A DNA stretch of 64,000 bases, taken from positions 62,001 to 126,000 of IMG/VR virus record IMGVR_UViG_3300017989_000003; one strand, given 5' to 3'. Shown here one piece after another: positions 42,967 through 51,232 of the stretch. Position numbers and translations under genes: made by a program. This DNA comes from a virus. The notes beneath the pieces were generated by a model. The model was not told the DNA's origin. It saw nothing but the letters and a program-made list of their open reading frames with translations, and ran no database searches. The first letter of the stretch is position 1, and each line of letters begins with the position of its first letter.

Positions 42967-43926
42967 CTACTCCTTAAAGTTTTTGTGTCTATTATTATAA
43001 TCTATACATACGTCTAAACAATTATTTCTACATATTTCATCTTTGTAACAATTATGTTTTATATAGTAATCAAATCTTTGCGCTCGCATAAAACATCCTA
43101 CCTCGCCTATAGGTTCACAACCTTCTCGCATTTTGATTATGCAAGGATAATGATAATTTCCTCGAATAGCCATATCATCAAGTATTAACGGGCATTTATG
43201 ATTATCTGTTTTTTGAATGCCTCGAACGTTCCGACCGTTTTTATAATTATTTACTCGATATTTTAATATTGGATGGCTGTTCAATATTTCGTCAGGTATT
43301 TTTTCGCAAAATTCTAACATTTCATTCGATTGTGCAGAACTTATTATTCTTATATCTGCCACACCTAATTTGTGTGCAAGTTCAATTGTTTCTAAAGATT
43401 GTTGAATATTGTTTTTATCAAATACACAGCCAACCGTAACATAAGTTAATCTTGATAATATCTGAATGTTATTAATGATTTGTTGAAAATATCCTGATGT
43501 CCCCGACATTTTATCCGCGAAAGATTCACAACAAGCATCTAAAGATATAGAGAAATCGTTAACACCTAATTTTTTTAATTTAATGTAATAAGAAGTTTTT
43601 TGCGAACCATTAGTTGATATTGCAATTCTTTCTATCGAAGGTTTGTTTTTTGTATATTTTATTAATTCAGGTAACCATTTTACAAGAGTTGGTTCTCCTC
43701 CACTAAATCTTATGTTTTTTAATCCTTCATTACACCACAAATCAACAATATATTTTGCATGTTCGTAGGTAATATTTGCATCTTCCTGTGTTCCACGGCA
43801 ATATTTGCAATTAAAATTGCATCTATTAGTCAATAATAACTCACATCTCCACAAAGGGCTGTTTATACCTGAATTTTCTGCTCTTTCGTCAGATAATGTA
43901 TAAAATCCTATATCTTCCAGTTTCAT
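42967..43926 (-). CDS. Radical SAM protein with SPASM-like C-terminus
   Basis: Start at 43926 after AAGGAGTATT (the in-frame ATG further upstream lies in the tRNA-like sequence). CNFNCKYC is the 4Fe-4S radical SAM motif, followed by FSGGEPTL. Additional C-terminal cysteines (about C275, C293 and a cluster at the end) fit a SPASM-like auxiliary cluster. About 319 residues. It may modify a peptide or nucleoside. It need not be the queuosine enzyme QueE. Confidence 0.82.
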   Translation of the reverse strand: MKLEDIGFYTLSDERAENSGINSPLWRCELLLTNRCNFNCKYCRGTQEDANITYEHAKYIVDLWCNEGLKNIRFSGGEPTLVKWLPELIKYTKNKPSIERIAISTNGSQKTSYYIKLKKLGVNDFSISLDACCESFADKMSGTSGYFQQIINNIQILSRLTYVTVGCVFDKNNIQQSLETIELAHKLGVADIRIISSAQSNEMLEFCEKIPDEILNSHPILKYRVNNYKNGRNVRGIQKTDNHKCPLILDDMAIRGNYHYPCIIKMREGCEPIGEVGCFMRAQRFDYYIKHNCYKDEICRNNCLDVCIDYNNRHKNFKE

Positions 43927-43941
43927 AATACTCCTTAAAGT

Positions 43942-44062
43942 TGGTGGGGCGGGCAAGGTTCGATACTTGCACGACAGGTTTACAGCAACCTTCTTTTACA
44001 CCTGTCTTACTGCTGTTAGTATTTGCCACAGACTATTAGCGTCTAACTTTCGCCACCGCCCC
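43942..44062 (-). ncRNA. tRNA-like sequence with encoded CCA
   Basis: On the minus strand a 7-bp acceptor GGGGCGG/CCGCCCC, a D-arm-like GCG/CGC, a T-arm-like GCAAG/CTTGC with an eight-base loop, and ACCA at the end. An internal stem GACAGGT/ACCTGTC precedes the T arm. At 121 nt it is far longer than a tRNA, and no clean anticodon arm was found. It could be an aberrant or inserted tRNA, a tmRNA-like domain, or a relic. It lies 16 bases before the radical SAM gene. Confidence 0.45.
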
Positions 44063-44075
44063 AATAATTTTTATG

Positions 44076-44197
44076 TTACTCTTTGGCTAAGTTTGGGTTA
44101 CAGTGAATGTTGTCGATAATTTCAAATGAGAAATCCATCATCATTGCAAATCTAACAGTTGTTAGGTCATAAATGCTCTAAATTTTATTTCTTGCAT
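44076..44197 (-). pseudogene. YopX remnant with internal deletion
   Basis: Begins MQEIKFRAFMT and stops at once, while downstream in another frame MDFSFEIIDNIHCNPNLAKE copies the C-terminus of the intact YopX gene (IAFKEIIGNVHDNPELIEE). About 80 residues are missing. Confidence 0.75.
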
Positions 44198-44394
44198 GTT
44201 TTCTCTTTCGTATCCTTATACGTTTGTGTCTGTGTTTGCTGCTCTAACAATTCAATGATTTTTTTGTTTTGCTGTTCGATTGGTGATAAAAAACCGTACA
44301 TAAGTATTGCATAACATATCAATATTAGTGCTGTTAATAAATAATGATTAACCATTAAATCAGAACGCAACTTTTCATAATCACTTTTGTTCAT
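44185..44394 (-). CDS. Small membrane protein with coiled tail
   Basis: 69 residues: one hydrophobic segment (about 17-36) and a Gln/Lys-rich tail (QQNKKIIELLEQQTQTQ). AGAGGTGAGTA precedes the start. A spanin- or holin-like function is only a guess. Confidence 0.6.
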   Translation of the reverse strand: MNKSDYEKLRSDLMVNHYLLTALILICYAILMYGFLSPIEQQNKKIIELLEQQTQTQTYKDTKEKTCKK

Positions 44395-44416
44395 TACTCA
44401 CCTCTTCAAATAATAT

Positions 44417-44602
44417 TTAATACCCCTCTCCCCAAACAATATGACCAATATCGCTTGTAGAATTTTTATCAAAAGAATAAATAGTACTTATCCCGTTATT
44501 GCAAGCAGGACATACTTCTGGTCATGTACTATCTATTGGAATATAAATAACATTATCACAAATTCCACAATGACATATTTTGACAGTGCTTTCTTCCATC
44601 AT
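44417..44602 (-). pseudogene. Small zinc protein interrupted by in-frame UGA
   Basis: MMEESTVKICHCGICDN then IYIPIDST, then TGA at 44522-44524, then PEVCPACNNG and GHIVWGEGY in the same frame. The two cysteine pairs needed for a zinc ribbon are split by the UGA, so the protein only makes sense if the frame is continued. It overlaps the preceding gene stop. Confidence 0.65.
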
Positions 44603-45180
44603 TCACCTTCTTTCATGCCGTCAGAATCAGCACACCTGAAGTCATCAATAACGGATTGATTATCATTAATAAAATCTTTATCTTGCATCGCTTGTTTAAG
44701 ATTCTCCAATTTTTCTTCTTTTGATTGTGTTTTAAGTCTTTTTCGTGTTTTAAGTCTTTTTCTTTGTTTTGTTCGAACTATTCCATCTTCTAATTTATCC
44801 ATTCTTGCTTTACGTTCATCCTCTATTTTTTCGTTATGCTTAAGAACTTCTTCATAAAGCTCAAGGTCACTAAAAAATTGATGATTATAATCAGGAATAT
44901 CCCTTTGCATAATTTCATCTCCACCCATTCTAAAAGTGTCTAATATGACAACTTCATAACCTTTTTGTTTTAATAATTCAATAAGTTCGTTGTATACATC
45001 TCTATGACCAATAAAATCGTCAGCTATCTTTCCTGACTCTAAAGAATTTTTCTGTGCTTTTGGCAATAATTCTTGGCATAAATCATGCCAATCAATCTCA
45101 TCACCGTAAAATATTATTTTATCATATTCATCAAACCACTGATATTCAAGTAAATAATATTCTTTCGGACTTAAGCGCAT
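44599..45180 (-). CDS. Unknown protein, paralogue of gene at 47212
   Basis: 193 residues. A segment starting DWHDLCQELLPKA and continuing to ELLKQKGYEVVILDTF matches NWKKYCQRLVPKA...GYKVIELEEF in the 47212-47655 gene. A tandem KRLKTRKRLKTQ lies in the charged C-terminal part. Role unknown. Confidence 0.7.
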   Translation of the reverse strand: MRLSPKEYYLLEYQWFDEYDKIIFYGDEIDWHDLCQELLPKAQKNSLESGKIADDFIGHRDVYNELIELLKQKGYEVVILDTFRMGGDEIMQRDIPDYNHQFFSDLELYEEVLKHNEKIEDERKARMDKLEDGIVRTKQRKRLKTRKRLKTQSKEEKLENLKQAMQDKDFINDNQSVIDDFRCADSDGMKEGE

Positions 45181-45182
45181 GA

Positions 45183-46427
45183 CTACTCCTTAATTACATC
45201 TGATTTATTGCAAACTTCAATTAGCTCGATAACTACTTCGAGACGTGTTTTTCCTGTTTGCTCTGCGACATATTCAATATCACCTTGGATATTTATCGAA
45301 TTAAATGTTGGATTGTAGTAGTCTGTGCTGACTAAATAGTTTGTCTCATCGTTAATGCAATACATTTCGAATTTTGTCTGATTCCTGATATCGAAAAGCA
45401 ACTCAATCAGTTGGTCGAATTTATACTTATAGTATTCCTCGCTGGTTTCGTAATGTTTTATGATTTTTTCATAAACTTCTACCTGTGAACATTCCCAATA
45501 CTTACAATACTCTTCTAATTGAATAATTCGTGAACCGTCTAACAACATGTCGTGAATACTAAAATTATCTTTTAGATACCATTCAGCTTTTTCTCTTAGT
45601 TTTTCTCGGCGTTTTACTTCTGTTTGGCAAGCATCATATCCTCTGTTGTCGTCACATGTTTCACATTCTTTGTGAGGATATTCTCCGAAATTCTCACATT
45701 CTTTCTTGCTTTTTTGCTCTTTCAGTTTCTCAAATTGCTGTTTTGCTGATTCTATTTCTTCAGTGTTTAAGTCGCTAAAACCTTTATATATTGTAAATTT
45801 TTCTGTAACAGCACTAATATATTTTCCATCTACATAAAAGTGGTATGGAAAATTTTCGTTTTTCTCAGGTTCATACTTGACCTCGATTTTGCGAGCTTTA
45901 GGCTTTGCCCCATACTCCAGTTTCTCGCAGTTTTCTATTTCTTTTTCTCTATCCTCGACTTCTTCAAGTACTTCAGCCTCTCGCGTCTTCTCTATCACAG
46001 TTTGCTCTTCCTCAACCACTTCCTTTACAGCAATTATCGATATACGCGCTTCAAGGTTTTTAATGCGCTGCGCAAGCGCATCTGTTTGCGTAGCAAGCGC
46101 CTTAACGTGCTCCTCTATTGGCGCGACTTTTAGAGCACAGGGACAGTTTGTCAGGGCGTCAACTATTAAATTTTTGACATGTTTTTCGTCAATTGGCACT
46201 ATTACATCGTCAGGACGAAGTTCGTGTGTTTTTGTACACCAATGTTCTGTGTTTACTATTTTTTCAGCTTGCTCAATCGTTATATCTTTGCCGAAATGCT
46301 TTGCTACTCCTTGAAGTACTTCTGCCGCTGTTTTGGTGCCTCTTTTCGGCATAGAGCTATCATCCTCAATTTCTTTGTTTTCGTTAACAGAATTTTCCAT
46401 TTTTTCCTCCATATCTGGGTAACTCAT
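45183..46427 (-). CDS. Unknown charged protein with coiled coil
   Basis: 414 residues. An N-terminal domain of about 110 residues, a long Glu/Lys coiled coil (about 120-185), a cysteine cluster (CETCDD, YDACQTE) near 255-275 and a C-terminal helical part. No family is recognised. Start after AAAGGAGTAACGT. Confidence 0.65.
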   Translation of the reverse strand: MSYPDMEEKMENSVNENKEIEDDSSMPKRGTKTAAEVLQGVAKHFGKDITIEQAEKIVNTEHWCTKTHELRPDDVIVPIDEKHVKNLIVDALTNCPCALKVAPIEEHVKALATQTDALAQRIKNLEARISIIAVKEVVEEEQTVIEKTREAEVLEEVEDREKEIENCEKLEYGAKPKARKIEVKYEPEKNENFPYHFYVDGKYISAVTEKFTIYKGFSDLNTEEIESAKQQFEKLKEQKSKKECENFGEYPHKECETCDDNRGYDACQTEVKRREKLREKAEWYLKDNFSIHDMLLDGSRIIQLEEYCKYWECSQVEVYEKIIKHYETSEEYYKYKFDQLIELLFDIRNQTKFEMYCINDETNYLVSTDYYNPTFNSINIQGDIEYVAEQTGKTRLEVVIELIEVCNKSDVIKE

Positions 46428-46430
46428 ACG

Positions 46431-46664
46431 TTACTCCTTTATTGGTTTATAGTTTTCTTTATCTTGAGCCTGCGCTAGTGCAATGTCAATTTGCTTCTGT
46501 ATACACGTAGGGCTTCTTCGTACCCTTCCTGTATTAGTTGTTAATAACAACTCGTTGTACACCATACAATAGTAACTACCGTGAATAGGTTTATAGTACA
46601 ACCTACAATTTCCACAAGTTATTTTCCCTACTTCCTGAATAGTTCGAATTTCAATTTTGTGCAC
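46431..46664 (-). CDS. Small zinc-binding protein, GTG start
   Basis: The ribosome site GGAGGAACCA points to GTG at 46664 rather than the longer TTG frame. 77 residues with CGNCRLYY and later cysteines, likely one metal site. Role unknown. Confidence 0.6.
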   Translation of the reverse strand: MHKIEIRTIQEVGKITCGNCRLYYKPIHGSYYCMVYNELLLTTNTGRVRRSPTCIQKQIDIALAQAQDKENYKPIKE

Positions 46665-46712
46665 TGGTTCCTCCAATTTTAGTATTTAATAAAACAAACC
46701 AAACCAACAATC

Positions 46713-47180
46713 CTAACCATAAAGCGCACTAAGCAGCCATGTTGGTTGTTTTTTTATTTTATATTTTTTCAGAAACTCTCTGAATTTTTCTTTGGCTTGG
46801 TTACTAACTTTGATTTTTGATATGTTTAATTTCTCGCAGCCGTCAGCACATATAATACTCGAAGGAACACATAGAATAAAGTTGTCGGTATTATCATAGC
46901 TCCAAAAATATAATAATTCGAAAGGCATCGGATATCTTTTGTCCCACTGATGAATATAATCGTAATACCTTTCTTCATCTTCATCAGTAATACCGGGTTT
47001 TTTATTATCAGCATCTTCCCATATTTCATAAGGATTTTTGTAGCCGTTTATTTCACGCCACCAATCTTCCTCGCTTTCGTAGATATTTTCACCAGTTTCT
47101 GGGTCGTATTTTTTCCAAGGCAAATCTCCAGAATCGACAACGACTCCAAAACATATTGTTGCATCAACACTAATTCCCAT
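46713..47180 (-). CDS. Phage protein, conserved type
   Basis: 155 residues starting MGISVDATICFGVVV, a beginning seen in a common group of phage hypothetical proteins (recalled). Acidic middle with a WWREINGYKNP segment. Start after TGGAGGTGAAAA. Role unknown. Confidence 0.7.
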   Translation of the reverse strand: MGISVDATICFGVVVDSGDLPWKKYDPETGENIYESEEDWWREINGYKNPYEIWEDADNKKPGITDEDEERYYDYIHQWDKRYPMPFELLYFWSYDNTDNFILCVPSSIICADGCEKLNISKIKVSNQAKEKFREFLKKYKIKKQPTWLLSALYG

Positions 47181-47211
47181 TTTTCACCTCCATTAACAAA
47201 AACTACACTTA

Positions 47212-47655
47212 CTACGGCTCGTCTAGCGAGTCAGCAACAGTATTATGTTCCATTAGATTGCACACGGCTTCTTCGTGTGCTCGGATTTCGTCCGCATTAA
47301 GGGATTCTATCAACTCTGGCGTTACAATCACACTCCAGCTGCTATTGCGCAGCTCCCTGTCTAACAAGCTAAACTCTTCTAGCTCGATTACTTTGTACCC
47401 TTCAAGTACTAGTACTTCGATGAGTCCCGTGATAACGTCGTCTGTACCTATATAGTACTCTTTGCCGATACGCTCTAGTAAGTGTTTAACAGCTTTCGGA
47501 ACTAATCTTTGACAGTACTTTTTCCAATTTTCTCTTTGCTTACCGTACACAATTACAGGACTATACGATTCGTTGTCATACGTAGACACGTAATAATACG
47601 CATTGTCTCCAATTGCACCTATCTTACCTGGATTAAACTGACAATTTTTACACAT
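47212..47655 (-). CDS. Unknown protein, paralogue of gene at 44599
   Basis: Start at 47655 is set by GAAAGGAATGTGATT, avoiding overlap with the preceding gene. 147 residues with CKNC at the N-terminus and a domain similar to the 44599 gene (see there). Confidence 0.68.
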   Translation of the reverse strand: MCKNCQFNPGKIGAIGDNAYYYVSTYDNESYSPVIVYGKQRENWKKYCQRLVPKAVKHLLERIGKEYYIGTDDVITGLIEVLVLEGYKVIELEEFSLLDRELRNSSWSVIVTPELIESLNADEIRAHEEAVCNLMEHNTVADSLDEP

Positions 47656-47657
47656 AA

Positions 47658-47918
47658 TCACATTCCTTTCAGTACGTAAGAAAATGCCAATAATAGCATA
47701 GAGATAGCAAAGGATATAATGATAATCCATACAATTGTGGACTTGCTACATGTTTGCTTTTCTTCAAGTAACTTCTTAATTTTAGGATTAGTGAATAATT
47801 CATCGTAACTTTCATTTCGATGTTCAGGGATACTTTGGATTGTTACGTCCCTAATCATATTGAATAGTAATGATAGTACTCTTTTATCAATGTTATCTTT
47901 GTTACTTTTATTCTTCAT
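47658..47918 (-). CDS. Small membrane protein
   Basis: 86 residues from the ATG at 47918 (GGAGTGGCAAA upstream). Basic N-terminal half and a C-terminal membrane segment (about 62-82, IVWIIIISFAISMLLLAF). Tail-anchored topology likely. Confidence 0.62.
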   Translation of the reverse strand: MKNKSNKDNIDKRVLSLLFNMIRDVTIQSIPEHRNESYDELFTNPKIKKLLEEKQTCSKSTIVWIIIISFAISMLLLAFSYVLKGM

Positions 47919-48426
47919 TTTGCCACTCCACATCAAGTAGGTTATCCACTGGTATATCAAATGCACTAGCTATCGATTTTAATTCACCAAACGTTAAAAA
48001 CGCAGAGTCGCGAGTAACATGCCAGTATTTACCTGAATTTATCCCACATTTTTCACAGAACTTCTTTGGCAGCAATCCTGAGGAAGCGCGAAGTTCCTTA
48101 ACATTAAAAGTTACCCCACTATGTCTAACTTCTTCGTCATCACTGTAATATTCTTTTAGAACATCTTCAGTTTCGGCATCTTCAGTTTCGGCAGTGTTTT
48201 CAAGTACTGTAATATCACCATCTGCGTTACGAACATACTCTGAAGCGTCATTCGGTAGCTTTACAGAATATACCAATGTTGCTATAAAACTTTCATTTAC
48301 TTTGGATACATTGTGTGATATGTATTTAGAACACGGTATTCCTGCGTTTTCTAACCATACCTCCATGTTTTTATCAAGGTCACTAAGTGTTTCCCCCCAA
48401 AATAGTTTTACACGTAGTGCGTCCAT
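47908..48426 (-). CDS. DNA-binding-like protein with C-terminal helix-turn-helix
   Basis: About 172 residues from 48426 (GAGAGGAAAATTA). The C-terminal 70 residues (VKELRASSGLLPKKFCEK...LTFGELKSIASAFDIPVDNLL) look like a Cro/XRE helix-turn-helix. An acidic linker precedes it. Possibly a phage regulator. Confidence 0.55.
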   Translation of the reverse strand: MDALRVKLFWGETLSDLDKNMEVWLENAGIPCSKYISHNVSKVNESFIATLVYSVKLPNDASEYVRNADGDITVLENTAETEDAETEDVLKEYYSDDEEVRHSGVTFNVKELRASSGLLPKKFCEKCGINSGKYWHVTRDSAFLTFGELKSIASAFDIPVDNLLDVEWQNEE

Positions 48427-48450
48427 TAATTTTCCTCTCATTGTTGGATG

Positions 48451-48486
48451 AAAAGGTGACCCCTTGGCTCAAGGGTCACCTCTTTT
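48451..48486 (-). terminator. Intrinsic terminator
   Basis: AGGTGACCC/GGGTCACCT stem with T run on both sides. It ends the histone-like gene transcript. Confidence 0.85.
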
Positions 48487-48493
48487 GTAGTAG

Positions 48494-48727
48494 TTACTCC
48501 TTGACGGTATTTCTAATTTCTAATACCGTCTTTCGGATTCCATCCGCTTTTTTCTTTACGTCCATCATAGCGCTTCGTACCCGTGTTCCTGCTGCTTTGT
48601 TTCCATTGTCGGTTTTTGTTACATCATCCTCGAGAGCAACAAGTTGTTCCATCATTTCATTGTAGAGTACGGAAATTGACAGTTGCGCTTTTTTTACTGT
48701 CTTCTTTTTCTTCGAGCTTTTAGCCAT
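48494..48727 (-). CDS. Histone H1-like (Hc1-type) DNA-binding protein
   Basis: 77 residues from 48727 (AAGGAGTAATGTCT). A lysine-rich start (KSSKKKKTVKK) is followed by helices ending GNKAAGTRVRSAMMDVKKKAD, matching the GNKAAGTRAR motif of bacterial histone H1-like Hc1 proteins. It would compact DNA or bind nucleic acid during infection. Unusual in a phage. Confidence 0.72.
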   Translation of the reverse strand: MAKSSKKKKTVKKAQLSISVLYNEMMEQLVALEDDVTKTDNGNKAAGTRVRSAMMDVKKKADGIRKTVLEIRNTVKE

Positions 48728-48786
48728 AGACATTACTCCTTTCATAAAGTAGTTATTGGCTAAACCTGACTCTCAGGTTTATAAAA

Positions 48787-49071
48787 TCAAAAAATACCAC
48801 CAAACATATTGTTATTTTTGTCAGTATCGACACTTTTGGATTTTTTATTTGTAGTTCTATTATTTTCAGAATCTATTAGTTTACTAAGTATCAAATATGT
48901 TACGAATAATACTACAGTAAAGGGGGATATAACTATTAGCAGTATAATGGTACATATAGTGCTAATTTCCCACTCTCTCGGATGCCCAGGTGGATTATGT
49001 AGTAAAACCATTGTTATCCCACCAACGACAAGACCATACGAAAATGTCAAGAAGATTATTGTAAGTATCAT
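48787..49071 (-). CDS. Two-span membrane protein
   Basis: 94 residues with hydrophobic segments at about 2-22 and 40-62 separated by a short charged loop with HPREWEI, and a basic C-terminus. GGGGGATAAT precedes the start. Holin-like features, but no proof. Confidence 0.6.
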   Translation of the reverse strand: MILTIIFLTFSYGLVVGGITMVLLHNPPGHPREWEISTICTIILLIVISPFTVVLFVTYLILSKLIDSENNRTTNKKSKSVDTDKNNNMFGGIF

Positions 49072-49090
49072 ATTATCCCCCAGAGTGTAA

Positions 49091-49228
49091 ACATGGGGGT
49101 GTTTTACCCGTTGATAAAGAGCACAATAAGAAAAAGTTCCTTATAATCAGGAGTTGGGCTATTTTAGTATTGAATGCTCATCTTTCAGTTCCCTAAAACG
49201 GGTATCTATAAGGGTAAAACACCTATGT
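49091..49228. ncRNA. Highly structured element, candidate RNA
   Basis: Nested pairing: ACAT/ATGT and GGTGTTTTACCC/GGGTAAAACACC (49098-49109 with 49212-49223), CCCGTT/AACGGG, GAGCA/TGCTC with CAATA/TATTG, and a TCCT/AGGA hairpin at the centre. No gene occupies this gap. It may be a small RNA, leader element or DNA site. Strand not decided. Confidence 0.55.
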
Positions 49229-49249
49229 TAAGCTACTGCTTAGCCATGT

Positions 49250-49855
49250 TTACAATTTTATATTTTCAAATAACAAAGCTGTATTTCTAAAAATACACGT
49301 AATATCTTCTGAGATATTGAACCGGGTTTTATTATGCTCTATGGACTTCATAATATCCCCATCTGCATGTCTTCTGGTGGCGGCTACCCAGTCACAGAAC
49401 ATCTCAACAATATCTACTATAGTCATACTTCGGAGCGTAAATCGTTTCACAATAATTCCATCGCATACTTTACTATTATCAAAATTTTTACCAATGTGTG
49501 TAAGCACCAATCTTTGGCATTTTTCTCCATCTGTAAATAGTTCAACCTCTCGTCCGCATTTATCACACACTCCTACACAATTTTCGTAGTATTCTGGATG
49601 ATGTCTATTGTGTGAATAATGGTGGCTTAGGGCTTCCTGCATATTACCCAGACATTCTTTGTATTCGTCACTTCCATAAGTAAGGGTTTTTAGTTTCGGA
49701 GTATACTCTGCGAAGACAGATAATTCGGGTTCTTCTAGTTTACTAGAATCATGGTATTCCCCACGTAATTCTAGCATTTTTATTACCTGTGATAGAAGCT
49801 GCTTAACCGCTTCTATGTGTTTTTTAGTCTCTTGGATTGTCTCATTCTTGTCCAT
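49250..49855 (-). CDS. DUF5662-like (HD-type) protein
   Basis: 201 residues with GEYHDSSKLEEPE and ALSHHYSHNRHHPEYY, then VDIVEMFCDWVAATRRHADGD, the conserved His/Asp pattern of the DUF5662 group, related to HD phosphohydrolases. A CDKCG/EKCQR insert may bind zinc. Substrate unknown. Confidence 0.75.
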   Translation of the reverse strand: MDKNETIQETKKHIEAVKQLLSQVIKMLELRGEYHDSSKLEEPELSVFAEYTPKLKTLTYGSDEYKECLGNMQEALSHHYSHNRHHPEYYENCVGVCDKCGREVELFTDGEKCQRLVLTHIGKNFDNSKVCDGIIVKRFTLRSMTIVDIVEMFCDWVAATRRHADGDIMKSIEHNKTRFNISEDITCIFRNTALLFENIKL

Positions 49856-49916
49856 TTTATTCCTTAGTTAAGGTTTACTTACCCATGTAAACTTTTGTCT
49901 TTGCTTCACAAATCCA

Positions 49917-50324
49917 TTAAAGCCATCTGCGACAGCATCTGGAACCTCCTTCTGTCTTTGATTTAATGTTACCGCAGTATGAAAGCTCTTTCCAGTCGCT
50001 TTTCGATATATGGAAAAGTGGGGTAGTTTGCTCTGGTGAGTCTTCGAATGTAAAACACCAGCAACTTAAGATACTATCCCATACTATGTAAGCTCCAGAT
50101 TCGTTAATTATATCTCCATCAAATATTTCGTCTCCATTATCATAAAACTTATTGATGCCTATAGCTACAGGGACGTTAAAGTTGTAGTCGTCAGAAAGAA
50201 CGTTATTTTCGACAAACAACGTACGTGTTGTATCGTTACGACTTAACAAGTCTTTTAGTGTTACGAGGTGCCATCGGTTCTCAATAAATACTTTGAACCT
50301 AAAGTTAAAGATTCTGGGAGTCAT
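49917..50324 (-). CDS. Divergent YopX-like protein
   Basis: 135 residues with KFYDNGDEIFDGDII and a final SYCGNIKSKTEG, a variant of the YopX pattern. It overlaps the methyltransferase stop by one codon. The C-terminus has two cysteines and basic residues. Confidence 0.62.
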   Translation of the reverse strand: MTPRIFNFRFKVFIENRWHLVTLKDLLSRNDTTRTLFVENNVLSDDYNFNVPVAIGINKFYDNGDEIFDGDIINESGAYIVWDSILSCWCFTFEDSPEQTTPLFHISKSDWKELSYCGNIKSKTEGGSRCCRRWL

Positions 50325-51232
50325 TACTTGCTACTCCTTTTTATAGATTTGTAGTCTACATACTCTGGGCTTACAGGTAGTTCAAAATATTGTTTCAGGT
50401 TATTCCAATCCATGTCCCTGATAGTATATATTTTACTTGCGTTAAAGCTGGCGTATGAATTTCCTATTTTTGATACTCCTCTTTGCTCAGCACGAAGTTT
50501 ATTTAGTGTGATGTCAATGTATTTCTCACTAATGTCGATTCCTATATAGTTGCGGTTAAGTCGTTTTGCGGCTATAACTGACGTGCCCGTTCCAACAAAT
50601 GGGTCTAACACTATGTCATTTTCGTCTGATGTTAGTAGGATAATCCTTTCTAGCAAATGCAACGGAAGTTGACAAGGGTGTTTATCGCGGTATTTATTAT
50701 GTTTTATTCTATGAATGTCAGTCCATACATCTGAAATAAGGGGTCCAAAAGGATGTATTGTATCCTTTTTTCCGCCATAGTCTTTTAGGAGATAATGACA
50801 CTTACGACATCTCTTGTGCGGGTGTCTTAGTTCGTATAATTTCTGGTTATGAGGCTCTTTAGCGTATAGCAGAATGCCATAGTGGGCAGGTTGTAGGGTT
50901 TTACCCATTGGTCTTGTTGGTGCATCCCAAGAAATCCAGTTTCTGAATGTTGCGTGCTTATTAAGATACCGAGTGTAAAAAGTAAGCCACTTTGGGATAT
51001 TATGTACAATTATAGACCCTGTTGGCTTAGTAACTCGAACCATTTCCATAATCCATTTTTTACACCAACGCATATATCTGTCGAAGTCTTTACAATCTTT
51101 GTACGTATCGTACTTCTTTTGTAAATTAAATGGCGGGTCTGCGAATGAGACGTCAATACAGTTATCTGGCAATTCTTTAAGCGCCATTAAACAATCCCCG
51201 GTTATAAGTGTATTAATAATACTATTATCCAT
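50324..51232 (-). CDS. DNA methyltransferase, beta class (N6A/N4C)
   Basis: 302 residues. The catalytic motif DPPF comes first (FADPPFNL), then target domain with CRKCHYLL zinc-like pair, then the SAM motif DPFVGTGTSVIAAKRLNRNYIGIDIS, the order of beta-class enzymes. Modifies adenine or cytosine in phage DNA. Its neighbour upstream has a clamp-like motif. Confidence 0.9.
   Translation of the reverse strand: MDNSIINTLITGDCLMALKELPDNCIDVSFADPPFNLQKKYDTYKDCKDFDRYMRWCKKWIMEMVRVTKPTGSIIVHNIPKWLTFYTRYLNKHATFRNWISWDAPTRPMGKTLQPAHYGILLYAKEPHNQKLYELRHPHKRCRKCHYLLKDYGGKKDTIHPFGPLISDVWTDIHRIKHNKYRDKHPCQLPLHLLERIILLTSDENDIVLDPFVGTGTSVIAAKRLNRNYIGIDISEKYIDITLNKLRAEQRGVSKIGNSYASFNASKIYTIRDMDWNNLKQYFELPVSPEYVDYKSIKRSSK

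Noticed and set aside
42967-43926. Radical SAM protein as QueE of the deazaguanine pathway
   Set aside because: It carries extra SPASM-like cysteines and is far from queC. QueE lacks this C-terminal region.
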